The notes beneath the pieces were generated by a model. That model was not told the origin of the DNA. It did no database searches and saw only the letters and a list, made by a program, of their open reading frames with translations. Of a stretch of DNA of 16,356 nucleotides, positions 1 to 6,923 are shown one piece after another. Origin of the DNA: Crocinitomicaceae bacterium (GTDB taxonomy: Bacteria > Bacteroidota > Bacteroidia > Flavobacteriales_D > Crocinitomicaceae). The position numbers and the translations under genes were made by a program. Location of the stretch: NCBI GenBank assembly GCA_030833265.1, contig JAURHO010000022.1, positions 1 through 16,356 of the forward strand, written 5' to 3'. Every line of letters starts with the position of its first letter. Position 1 is the first letter of the stretch.

Positions 1-688
1 CGAACTCAAAACACCTGTTTTTTCTATCCAAGGATACATTGACTCTTTGCTCGATGGCGGCATGGAAGATCCTGAAATATTAAAGACTTTTTTAGAACGT
101 GCCTCGAAATCAACCGAGCGCATGACCCACATCCTCGACGACCTCGACCAATTGACCAAATTAGAACTTGAAAGAATCCCCCTCGATCTGCGCAGTTTCG
201 ATATTTTAGATTTGATTCGAGAAATTTTTGAGTCTTTAGAACTTTTTGCAAAAGAAAAAGCCTTTCGCTTAAAATTAGAAAATACAAGCCCATTTTGCTA
301 TGTCATGGCCGACCGTAACAAAATTGCACAGGTCTTGACCAATCTGTTTAACAATGCCATTGCTTACGGCAACGAAGGTGGTGAACTCAGCGTTAGTGTG
401 GTTGAAATTGAGCAGACCTATAACATCCAGATCAAAGACAACGGCCCGGGTATTGAGCCTGTGCATATTCCGCGCTTATTCGAACGTTTTTACCGCGTGG
501 AGAAAAGCCGGAACCGGAACGAAGGAGGTTCAGGACTCGGTTTAGCCATTGTCAAACATATAGTTGAGTCACACGGGCAACAAATTCAAGTGAGTAGTGC
601 TGTTGGAACCGGGACCACTTTTAACTTTTCGTTAGAAAAGAGCAAGGCTTCAGGGCCAGTTAGCTCACGAGGTATTCCGTTGAAATGA
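1..688 (+). CDS. Sensor histidine kinase, C-terminal part (5' end outside window)
   Basis: The reading frame is open from base 2, so the gene enters from outside; 228 residues are visible. It opens with ELKTPVFSIQGY, which is the H-box just after the phospho-accepting histidine. That histidine codon straddles the window edge, and base 1 (C) would be the third base of CAC. The HisKA dimerisation helices are followed by an ATPase domain: N-box with NNAIAYG near 341-370, G1 box DNGPGI at 437-454, F-box LFERFYRV near 476-500, and G2 box GGSGLGLA at 524-547. This order is typical of PhoR/WalK-like membrane kinases that sense envelope signals and phosphorylate a response regulator. The sensor part and the partner regulator are not in view, so the stimulus is unknown. 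The TTG at 47 is internal, not a start. The stop overlaps the xseA start as ATGA at 685-688, which suggests translational coupling. Confidence 0.93.
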   Translation, partial: ELKTPVFSIQGYIDSLLDGGMEDPEILKTFLERASKSTERMTHILDDLDQLTKLELERIPLDLRSFDILDLIREIFESLELFAKEKAFRLKLENTSPFCYVMADRNKIAQVLTNLFNNAIAYGNEGGELSVSVVEIEQTYNIQIKDNGPGIEPVHIPRLFERFYRVEKSRNRNEGGSGLGLAIVKHIVESHGQQIQVSSAVGTGTTFNFSLEKSKASGPVSSRGIPLK

Positions 689-1869
689 CAGAAAACATTC
701 AAATCTTTAGTCTCAAACAAGTTGCGCTTTCCATTGAAAAGACAATTGCTAGCCGCTATAATCAACAATATTGGGTAAAAGCAGAAATTCACAAACTCAA
801 TAAATACCCAAGTGGACACGCTTTTCCAGAATTAGTTGAAAAAGAGGACGGCAAAATAGTAGCGCAATTAAATGGAAGTATTTGGAAGCAGCACCTGCAG
901 CGCATCGAAAAAATTTTCATCGATCAGGTTCAAGAGCCTCTTAAAGACGGCATTCAAGTTTTGATGCTGGTAAGGGTCAACTTCAACCCGACTTTTGGCC
1001 TGAGTTTGCAAATTCAAGACATTGATCCTGCCTTTACGTTAGGGCACCTGCAGAAGGAAAAAGACATCACACTCAAAAAACTCAAAGCAGAAGGGTTACT
1101 CCAAACCAATCAGCAACTTCCCTACCCGCTTATTGCCAAAAGAATTGCGGTCATTTCGGCTCCGACCAGTAAAGGGCTTTCCGATTTTTATCAAGTCTTG
1201 GATCAAAATGCCTTTGGCTACACTTTTCACACCCAACTTTTTGAGGCTTATGTGCAAGGCGATGTAGCGGTAGCATCTATTCTTGAAGCCCTACAACAAA
1301 TCGACAACTGCAAAGAACAATTTGATGTAGTGGTATTGGTTAGAGGTGGGGGTGCCGAAGTGGGCCTCACTTGCTATAACAACTACGAACTTTGTAAAGG
1401 CATTGCCACCTTTCCGCTTCCAATTTTAACCGGGATTGGACACTCTACAAACTTAACGGTTGCCGAACTGATTGCTTATGCATCAGCTATTACTCCAACG
1501 CAATTGGCCGAAATGCTGATTGCCCAATTTCGAGAATTCGAGTTGCGCGTTGAAAGACTGAGTCAGGGCGTCGTGCAACATGCACAATTACAAATTCAGC
1601 GCAACGGCGATAAAATCAATCAGGTAGTTCAGAACTTAACTTGGGCTTCCAATCAATATTTCAAAGCCAAGCAGCTTGAACTCGAGCATGCGCTTCAAAA
1701 AATCAATCTCCTAGATCCTATTCATATCTTGAACCGAGGCTTTACGATTACAACTATTGACGGAACTTTATTGAAAAATATTTCGGATTTAGCAGCCGGG
1801 CAACTCATGCAAACCCAAACCAACGAGGCGCTCATCTATTCAAAAATTGAGCAGCCGAATCAAAAATAA
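685..1869 (+). CDS. xseA: Exodeoxyribonuclease VII large subunit
   Basis: The 394-residue product is the large, catalytic subunit of exonuclease VII, which degrades single-stranded DNA from both ends into oligonucleotides. An N-terminal OB-fold (about residues 5-105, with WVKAEI and SGHAF) is followed by the nuclease core: TSKGLSDF at 162-168, RGGG at 220-223, and GHSTN at 252-256, where E. coli has GHETD. A helical, probably coiled-coil stretch (about 280-345) would bind small subunits. The length is slightly below the usual 400-450. The ATG at 685 overlaps the upstream kinase stop (ATGA), which fixes the start. No small-subunit gene (xseB) follows: only 24 bases separate the stop from a convergent gene, so xseB must lie elsewhere. 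The GHSTN variant fits my recollection of Bacteroidota XseA and is not a sign of decay. Confidence 0.93.
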   Translation: MTENIQIFSLKQVALSIEKTIASRYNQQYWVKAEIHKLNKYPSGHAFPELVEKEDGKIVAQLNGSIWKQHLQRIEKIFIDQVQEPLKDGIQVLMLVRVNFNPTFGLSLQIQDIDPAFTLGHLQKEKDITLKKLKAEGLLQTNQQLPYPLIAKRIAVISAPTSKGLSDFYQVLDQNAFGYTFHTQLFEAYVQGDVAVASILEALQQIDNCKEQFDVVVLVRGGGAEVGLTCYNNYELCKGIATFPLPILTGIGHSTNLTVAELIAYASAITPTQLAEMLIAQFREFELRVERLSQGVVQHAQLQIQRNGDKINQVVQNLTWASNQYFKAKQLELEHALQKINLLDPIHILNRGFTITTIDGTLLKNISDLAAGQLMQTQTNEALIYSKIEQPNQK

Positions 1870-1893
1870 AAGTGCCTATTTGGGATGGTTCAA

Positions 1894-2766
1894 CTAATGC
1901 GTGCTGGTCATATTTGCTGGCACACAAATAATAAAATCAGCCTGCCCTAAATGTTCGGCATCTAACTTTTTGATGTTATCCTGAGAGACCGTACTGATCG
2001 TTAATATATTGTGCTCAGGTTTATCCTGTAAAACATACCACATAATTCCTTGGTAAAAATCTGAATGATACGCCCCGTTGAAATGCAAGTGCACCGTTTC
2101 TGGCTTGCGCCATGGATTGTGTAAAATAAAATGAGCCATCGTGGCATCTTTAATTGCTTGTGCTTCGACCATGCGCCAACCAGCTCCAGGCCCCATATGA
2201 GCACCCATTGCTTTCATGGATTGGTATTGTGTCAGTGTGGTGTCAAACTTGAAATCGAGTGGCGCCATTTGCGCTTTGACGCTTTCTGGTAAGGTATCGA
2301 GGGCTGTTCGCCCTTTTTTAAAGAGTAAACTCGCATATTTTCGCTGAATATTGCTGGCCACACAACTCAGCTTTTTCTCTTTGGCAAAAGCAACCAAAGG
2401 GGCATAGTCGGTTGCATAATTGGGCCAAAGGCGCATTGTATCTTTGAACTGTTCATCAGTTAGTTTTCCTGCCAAATAAGCATCTAGTAGCACTTGCTGA
2501 TCTTGCTCAAACATTTCAAAACCCAATTGCAGATTTCCCTGATGCACGCTATACATCCGCTGCGTCAATTCAAGTTGCAACCAATGGGCAATTGGATTAT
2601 CGTGAAATTCTCCAAAAAGCACGAGGTCAACACCATTTGCAGCAGCAGCCATTTTTTCAAAACTGACAGGTTTCCCTTTTGAATTATAAATTTGATACGC
2701 CGGTAAATCTTGTGCAAAAAACAACTGTAAGGTAAATAGGAAAGAAATTGGGATAATAGTTTTCAT
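1894..2766 (-). CDS. ChaN/Tiki-like haem-binding family protein, secreted
   Basis: The 290-residue protein starts with a signal peptide (about residues 1-18, hydrophobic ISFLFTLQLFF followed by AQ). The mature part carries the signature of the ChaN/PF04187 family within the Tiki/EreA superfamily: GEFHD at 52-56, His61, GFEMFEQD at 82-89, WPNYATDY at 114-121, SNIQRKYAS at 138-146 and FNGAYHSD at 229-236. Campylobacter ChaN is an iron-regulated haem-binding lipoprotein, while eukaryotic Tiki relatives are metalloproteases using similar Glu/His positions. The molecular role here is therefore uncertain: haem or iron handling, or peptide hydrolysis. No lipobox cysteine is visible at the cleavage region, so it is probably periplasmic and soluble. 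It stands alone between xseA (convergent) and the copper monooxygenase gene (divergent), with no haem or iron genes adjacent. The ATG at 2766 gives a complete signal peptide and is preferred. Confidence 0.88.
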   Translation of the reverse strand: MKTIIPISFLFTLQLFFAQDLPAYQIYNSKGKPVSFEKMAAAANGVDLVLFGEFHDNPIAHWLQLELTQRMYSVHQGNLQLGFEMFEQDQQVLLDAYLAGKLTDEQFKDTMRLWPNYATDYAPLVAFAKEKKLSCVASNIQRKYASLLFKKGRTALDTLPESVKAQMAPLDFKFDTTLTQYQSMKAMGAHMGPGAGWRMVEAQAIKDATMAHFILHNPWRKPETVHLHFNGAYHSDFYQGIMWYVLQDKPEHNILTISTVSQDNIKKLDAEHLGQADFIICVPANMTSTH

Positions 2767-2849
2767 TTTTCTTAAATCTTAAAGCATTAATGACTTGAAA
2801 ATTAAGCACAAATAATCGGAATTCTTTAATTTTACTCCAAACCCATTTC

Positions 2850-4412
2850 ATGAAAAGTAAATTTCTCTTTTTGACCTTTCTTTCGGTACACTTCTTTTTC
2901 AAAGTCCAAGCTCAAACTTGGAGTGGTGAAGTCGCTCAAATTTTTTACAACAAGTGTACGGCTTGCCACCATCAAGGCGGAGCTGCACCATTTTCTTTAA
3001 TGACGCATGCTGAGGTAAGCCCTTTGGCGGCAGCTGTTTATCAGTGTGTCAATACAGGGGAAATGCCACCATGGCCACCAGACAACAACTACCAACAATA
3101 CCAACATAATCGCGCACTTTCAACTACTGAAAAATCTACCATCATAAATTGGCTAAATAACGGGGCGCTTGAAGGAAACTCGAGTCAAACACCACCGCCT
3201 CCTGTCTATACATCCAATACATTTCTAGGCAACGGAGATCTCCAAGTGCAGATCCCGACCTACATGTCTAAAGCAACCACCCATGACGACTACGTTTGCT
3301 TCAATATCCCGACTAACCTGACACAAAATCGCATCATTAAAGCAGTTGAAGTGGTTCCCGGAAACCGTGAAATTGTGCATCATTGTTTGGTCTACCTTGA
3401 TCCTACTAGCATCGAACAAACAGACACACTTGGCGGAAACTGCGCGAGCCCAAATAATGGCACAACCAAACTCATCACTGGCTATACTCCAGGAGCCACT
3501 CCCATGATTTTACCTTCTGCTGACCCTCTTAAACTCGGCCTTGATATCGGCCCAGGCTCATCCATATATTTTGCCATGCATTACCCATTGGGCTCCTATG
3601 GACAATATGATTCTACCAAAGTTATTCTACACTTTTATCCGGTTGGCACAACCAATGTGCGGCAAATCAGTGCGGGGCCACTTTTAGCCGACAATAGCTT
3701 TATTTTGCCTGCGGGACAAATAAGCAACTTAAGTGCAACCTTCCCTCAAGGATCGCAAACAATCCCAACTAATTTCTCGATTCTCTCAGTTTTTCCACAT
3801 ATGCATTTACTCGGAAAATCGATTAAGGCATATGCCTACAAACCTGGTGATGATACAGTTAAATTGATAAACATCCTGAATTGGGACTTCATGTGGCAAG
3901 ATTTTTATTTCTTCAAACACCTTCAGAAGGTCCCAAGTGGCTACAAACTCAAAAGTGAAGGAACCTACGACAACACGGCTAACAACCCTAATAATCCGAA
4001 CAATCCCCCACAAACAATCTATAGTGGTTTCAATACCACCGACGAAATGTTCCTGACTTACTTTCATTACCTACCCTATTTGCCCGGTGATGAAATCTAT
4101 GACCTAGAAGCACTGTCATCGGCTTCAATTCAAGAATATTTAGGTCCTGAGCAAAGTAGTATTAAAGCCTACCCGAATCCTTACGCAACCAATTTAACCC
4201 TAGAATTTCCGAGCAGTCTCGGCAACAACGACCTCATTTATATTTATGACGTCAGCGGGCAATTGAAAACAAAAATTTCGCCCGAGGCCGGAACCACACA
4301 AATTCATTTAGGCTCGGAAAACGCTGAATGGTCTGCGCTTCCAAAAGGTGTTTATTTTGTGTCAGCACGCATCAACGGCTCCTTGCTCTCAAAAAAACTC
4401 ATCAAGTTGTAA
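2850..4412 (+). CDS. Secreted cytochrome c-copper type II monooxygenase with T9SS sorting tail
   Basis: The 520-residue protein has four parts. A signal peptide covers about 1-21 (ends VQAQ). A monoheme cytochrome c domain (about 22-110) has CTACH at 36-40 and a likely distal Met72 in EMPPW. A two-lobe PHM/DBH-like copper monooxygenase domain (about 130-425) follows. A T9SS sorting domain (about 437-520) has YPNP, YDVSGQ, LPKGVYF and the ending KKLIKL. By motif comparison with peptidylglycine monooxygenase, the copper ligands are all present: His177-His178 and His244 for one copper, His317 and His319 (HMH) plus Met400 (DEM) for the other. The cysteine that follows the ligand Met in PHM is a Phe here. 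Expected chemistry is O2-dependent hydroxylation at or outside the cell surface; the substrate is unknown. An Asn-Pro-rich insert lies at 378-387. The gene is monocistronic, followed by tRNA-Cys. Confidence 0.9.
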   Translation: MKSKFLFLTFLSVHFFFKVQAQTWSGEVAQIFYNKCTACHHQGGAAPFSLMTHAEVSPLAAAVYQCVNTGEMPPWPPDNNYQQYQHNRALSTTEKSTIINWLNNGALEGNSSQTPPPPVYTSNTFLGNGDLQVQIPTYMSKATTHDDYVCFNIPTNLTQNRIIKAVEVVPGNREIVHHCLVYLDPTSIEQTDTLGGNCASPNNGTTKLITGYTPGATPMILPSADPLKLGLDIGPGSSIYFAMHYPLGSYGQYDSTKVILHFYPVGTTNVRQISAGPLLADNSFILPAGQISNLSATFPQGSQTIPTNFSILSVFPHMHLLGKSIKAYAYKPGDDTVKLINILNWDFMWQDFYFFKHLQKVPSGYKLKSEGTYDNTANNPNNPNNPPQTIYSGFNTTDEMFLTYFHYLPYLPGDEIYDLEALSSASIQEYLGPEQSSIKAYPNPYATNLTLEFPSSLGNNDLIYIYDVSGQLKTKISPEAGTTQIHLGSENAEWSALPKGVYFVSARINGSLLSKKLIKL

Positions 4413-4442
4413 ATATGGTTTTTTTCAAAGTGTAAAATTTCC

Positions 4443-4450
4443 TATCTTTG
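4443..4450 (+). promoter_or_regulatory. Bacteroidota -7 box of tRNA-Cys
   Basis: TATCTTTG matches the Bacteroidota -7 consensus TAnnTTTG. Transcription would begin a few bases before the mature tRNA at 4460. The expected -33 TTTG is replaced by a T-run (about 4419-4425), so only half of the promoter is a good match. Confidence 0.65.
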
Positions 4451-4459
4451 CAACCCCAA

Positions 4460-4530
4460 GGTCTCATGGCCGAGCGGTTAGGCACCGGTCTGCAAAACCG
4501 TCTACAGCAGTTCGAATCTGCTTGAGACCT
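4460..4530 (+). tRNA. tRNA-Cys (GCA anticodon)
   Basis: The 71-base sequence folds as a cloverleaf. The acceptor stem GGTCTCA (4460-4466) pairs perfectly with TGAGACC (4523-4529). The D arm carries GGTTA. The anticodon loop CTGCAAA contains GCA for cysteine codons, and the T arm AGCAG-TTCGAAT-CTGCT is fully paired. The discriminator base is T (4530), the identity base expected for tRNA-Cys. The top pair of the anticodon stem is a C/T mismatch. CCA is not fully encoded (CCT follows), so it would be added enzymatically. Confidence 0.97.
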
Positions 4531-4535
4531 CCTTT

Positions 4536-4573
4536 AAACCCCTGATTCTTACCGAGTCGGGGGTTTTGTTTTT
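4536..4573 (+). terminator. Rho-independent terminator of tRNA-Cys
   Basis: AAACCCCTGA (4536-4545) pairs with TCGGGGGTTT (4557-4566) in a ten-pair stem that includes one T-G wobble, and is followed by a T-rich tail (TTTTGTTTTT). It lies six bases after the tRNA and should separate it from the exbB transcript. Confidence 0.85.
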
Positions 4574-4658
4574 CATGTTAAATCTATATTAACTTTCTTG
4601 ACTTTTTCCTACATAAAATCAAAGGAATGCGCTTAATTTTTAGGCCTTTGTGTTAGAT

Positions 4659-4680
4659 TGACAATAATTAATCGTTATTG
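4659..4680. repeat. Inverted repeat upstream of the exbB promoter, possible operator
   Basis: CAATAA (4662-4667) and TTATTG (4675-4680) form perfect six-base arms around a seven-base centre. The overlapping stretch 4659-4673 matches about 10 of 14 positions of the Fur 7-1-7 model by eye. It sits about 25-30 bases upstream of the -33 box, which would suit an activator better than a repressor. The evidence is weak in an AT-rich region. Confidence 0.25.
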
Positions 4681-4703
4681 ATGCAAAATGATGCCCTTTT
4701 CCT

Positions 4704-4735
4704 TTTGGCAAGGGCACAAAGTTTTTTTATATTTG
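4704..4735 (+). promoter_or_regulatory. Bacteroidota-type promoter of the exbB-exbD-exbD-tonB operon
   Basis: TTTG (4704-4707), a 20-base spacer and TATATTTG (4728-4735) match the Bacteroidota -33/-7 consensus exactly. Transcription would start near 4740, giving a leader of about 35 bases that is A-rich and lacks a Shine-Dalgarno sequence. This position decides the exbB start: the in-frame ATG at 4688 lies upstream of the promoter, so ATG 4775 is the translated start. Confidence 0.82.
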
Positions 4736-4774
4736 GCGTTCAATTGTAAAAATGAAAAATTAAAAACTATCATT

Positions 4775-5578
4775 ATGGACAAAAAACAAAAAACAGCCGG
4801 AGGTTTCTCAGCGATCATTGCTTTCCTGGCTATTGCACTTTCATTGATCGCCGGTATCTTAATTTACAAATACATTTTCGGTGATCCAGGAAACTTCGTA
4901 GATCGCAGCCCAGAAAATGAGCCTGTAGAAGGAAACCTTTTAGGTGTAATCTATAAAGGTGGTTTTATTGTACCAGGTTTGGTGGCAATCAACATCATTA
5001 TTTTAATTTTCTCAATTGAGCGTTTGGTTACCCTTATGCTTGCAAATGGTAAAGGAAAAGCTAACAAATTCATTGAATCAATCAAAGAATTAATGGCTGC
5101 CAAAGATTACGCTGGTGCTATCGAAGCATGTGACGCACAACGCGGTTCACTTGCTAACGTTGTACGCGCTGGTTTGGTAAAATACCAATTGATGACTAAA
5201 GACAGTCACATGGACAAAGAGCAAAAGTTAGAGTCTTTGAAAAAAGAACTTGAAGAAGCTACAGCACTTGAATTGCCAATGCTTTCTAAAAACTTACCTG
5301 TTCTTTCAACAACTGCATCTATCGCTACCCTTATCGGTCTTATCGGTACCGTACTTGGTATGATCCGTTCATTTGCCGCGATGTCGCAAGGAGCACCAGA
5401 TACAGCAGAACTTTCTACTGGTATCTCTGAGGCCTTGATCAACACTGCATTCGGTATTACCGGTTCTACAATCGCGATCATCATGTTCAACTTCTTCTCT
5501 ACGAAGATTGATGCCATGACCTACAGCATCGACGAAGCTAGCTTCACGATCGTTCAGGACTTCGCTGCCAACAATTAA
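4775..5578 (+). CDS. exbB: MotA/TolQ/ExbB proton channel family protein
   Basis: The 267-residue integral inner-membrane protein forms the proton-conducting stator that, with ExbD, energises TonB. Four hydrophobic segments are visible: about 11-34, 64-84, 176-200 and 218-241. The last two carry the family signature (GLIGTVLGM at 188-196, and a Gly/Thr/Ala-rich helix with NTAFGITGS). The segment between TM2 and TM3 is the charged cytoplasmic domain, with a helical Glu/Lys-rich stretch about 148-165. The first helix is additional to the three of E. coli ExbB, as is common in Bacteroidota. The start was moved from an upstream in-frame ATG at 4688 to 4775 because a promoter lies between them and MDKKQK begins a normal N-terminus. 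It is first gene of the operon; exbD follows after 30 bases. Confidence 0.93.
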   Translation: MDKKQKTAGGFSAIIAFLAIALSLIAGILIYKYIFGDPGNFVDRSPENEPVEGNLLGVIYKGGFIVPGLVAINIIILIFSIERLVTLMLANGKGKANKFIESIKELMAAKDYAGAIEACDAQRGSLANVVRAGLVKYQLMTKDSHMDKEQKLESLKKELEEATALELPMLSKNLPVLSTTASIATLIGLIGTVLGMIRSFAAMSQGAPDTAELSTGISEALINTAFGITGSTIAIIMFNFFSTKIDAMTYSIDEASFTIVQDFAANN

Positions 5579-5608
5579 TATTTTACACACCAGTAAAAAA
5601 CTCAAGCA

Positions 5609-6274
5609 ATGCCAAAAATTAAAATGCCCAAAGGGACTCCTTCCATAGACATGACGCCTATGGTGGACTTGGCGTTCTTGCTTGTGACCTTTTTTATGTT
5701 GACGGCTTCATTCCGTACTGCAGAGCCAGTTACCGTTGAAACCCCTTCAAGTATCAGTGACAAAATCATTCCTGAAAATGTCATCATGGTAACACTTGAT
5801 CGTGACGGACGCGTGTTTTTTAACCTCTCAGACCCTGAAGCCCGCAAAGAAATGCTCGGCAGCATGCTCTCTAAATACAAAGTAAATTTGAACGAAGAGC
5901 AAGTAGAAGAGTTTTCCTTCATGTCAACTTTTGGTTGTACTATGCAAGAACTTCCTGCATACATGAACACTGAAGCAGCTAGACGCGTAGATTTCCCTAC
6001 AAAAGGAATTCCTACAGACTCTACTCGCAACGAATTATTAGACTGGATTTCATTTGCAGCTGCGGCTGCGGCCAACACCGGAAAAACTGCTTTTGAAGAA
6101 GCAAAACTCAAAGGTGGTGAGCCTAAAATGGAAGACTTCAAGCCTAAATTCATCTTGCGTGTCGATTCAAAAACGCTCTATAAAGATGCAGCTACAGTTA
6201 TTGATGTATTCAGAGAATTGAATTTGAATAACTTAAATTTTGTAACCTCTGCGGAAGCAATTCCGGTTAACTAA
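5609..6274 (+). CDS. exbD: ExbD/TolR biopolymer transport protein (first copy)
   Basis: The 221-residue protein has a short cytoplasmic N-terminus, one transmembrane helix (about 17-34) and a periplasmic domain. The signature DMTPMVDLAFLLVTFFML contains Asp20, which corresponds to the essential proton-carrying Asp25 of E. coli ExbD. It would sit inside the ExbB pentamer and couple proton flow to TonB. The product is clearly longer than the E. coli protein of about 141 residues. The extra length lies in the middle of the periplasmic region (about 85-180), including a poly-Ala run at 150-155. The C-terminal part (FILRVDSKTLYKDAATVIDV onwards) is the standard ExbD fold end. It lies 30 bases after exbB and 6 bases before the second exbD. 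Confidence 0.92.
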   Translation: MPKIKMPKGTPSIDMTPMVDLAFLLVTFFMLTASFRTAEPVTVETPSSISDKIIPENVIMVTLDRDGRVFFNLSDPEARKEMLGSMLSKYKVNLNEEQVEEFSFMSTFGCTMQELPAYMNTEAARRVDFPTKGIPTDSTRNELLDWISFAAAAAANTGKTAFEEAKLKGGEPKMEDFKPKFILRVDSKTLYKDAATVIDVFRELNLNNLNFVTSAEAIPVN

Positions 6275-6280
6275 CATCAC

Positions 6281-6919
6281 ATGGCAGAAATCGCAGAAAG
6301 CGGCGGCGGCGGCCACGGCAAAGGTAAAAAAAGAGCGAAGAAAGGCTCCACACGTGTCGACATGACACCAATGGTTGACCTTGCCTTCCTTCTACTTACT
6401 TTCTTTGTCTTGACCTCGACTTTTAGTAAGCCTAAGGTCATGCCCCTGAATTACCCCGCAAAAGTTAAAGACCCATCAACGGTGAAAGCACCGAAGGTCA
6501 ACAACGCGGCTACATTTATTTTAGCCGACGACAAAGTTTACTACTACCGTGGTGAATTTTACCCTAAAACGAAGCCCGGACCAAACGGCCCTACTCAATT
6601 AGAAGAGGCCAATTTCGGTACCGGTGAAAATAGTGTCAGAAAAATGTTAGCTTCTTGGAACGAATACGTTATTAGAAATAAGGCGATTCTTCAACAAAAG
6701 CTCGACAAAAAGCAAATTGCTGATAGCACCTTTACAAGGTTAGTAGACGAACTTACTGTAGACAAAGAAGCAGTAAAAGTTCTGATCAAAACCGACGACA
6801 AAGCGCTGTGCAAAAGCTTCATTGACTTAGTTGACGAACTCAAGATAGCCAATGTTGGTGTCATTGCGCCTACAGACCTATCGCCTGCAGAGAAGGATTT
6901 GTTAAAAGAAAAAAACTAA
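6281..6919 (+). CDS. exbD: ExbD/TolR biopolymer transport protein (second copy)
   Basis: The 212-residue paralogue of the preceding gene has a longer Gly- and Lys-rich cytoplasmic N-terminus (GGGG at 8-11, then GKGKKRAKK) before the signature VDMTPMVDLAFLLLTFFVL, with Asp33 as the proton-carrying residue. One transmembrane helix (about 30-47) is followed by a periplasmic domain with an insert rich in charged residues (about 90-165). The two copies share the helix signature but differ strongly in the periplasmic part, so they are probably the two unlike members of an ExbD heterodimer rather than a recent duplication. The gene starts 6 bases after the first copy and ends 4 bases before tonB, so all are surely co-transcribed. 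Confidence 0.92.
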   Translation: MAEIAESGGGGHGKGKKRAKKGSTRVDMTPMVDLAFLLLTFFVLTSTFSKPKVMPLNYPAKVKDPSTVKAPKVNNAATFILADDKVYYYRGEFYPKTKPGPNGPTQLEEANFGTGENSVRKMLASWNEYVIRNKAILQQKLDKKQIADSTFTRLVDELTVDKEAVKVLIKTDDKALCKSFIDLVDELKIANVGVIAPTDLSPAEKDLLKEKN

Positions 6920-6923
6920 AGTC

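Noticed and set aside
1340..1460. Possible loss of XseA active-site residues (GHSTN for GHETD, altered RGGG surroundings)
   Set aside because: As I recall, these variants are usual in Bacteroidota XseA, and the rest of the core is intact, so there is no sign of a pseudogene.
2809..2834. Possible divergent promoters between the ChaN-like gene and the copper monooxygenase gene
   Set aside because: The nearest candidates (CAAATAAT on minus, TAATTTTA on plus) each miss key bases of the -7 box and have no -33 partner at the right distance.
4688..4774. An in-frame ATG extending exbB by 29 residues
   Set aside because: A consensus promoter (-33 at 4704, -7 at 4728) lies inside this stretch, so the region is untranscribed, and its translation (for example FWQGHKVFLYLAFNC) does not look like an ExbB start.
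5602..6153. A 183-residue open frame opposite the first exbD
   Set aside because: Ser/Val-rich composition mirrors the coding strand, and it fully overlaps a well-supported exbD.
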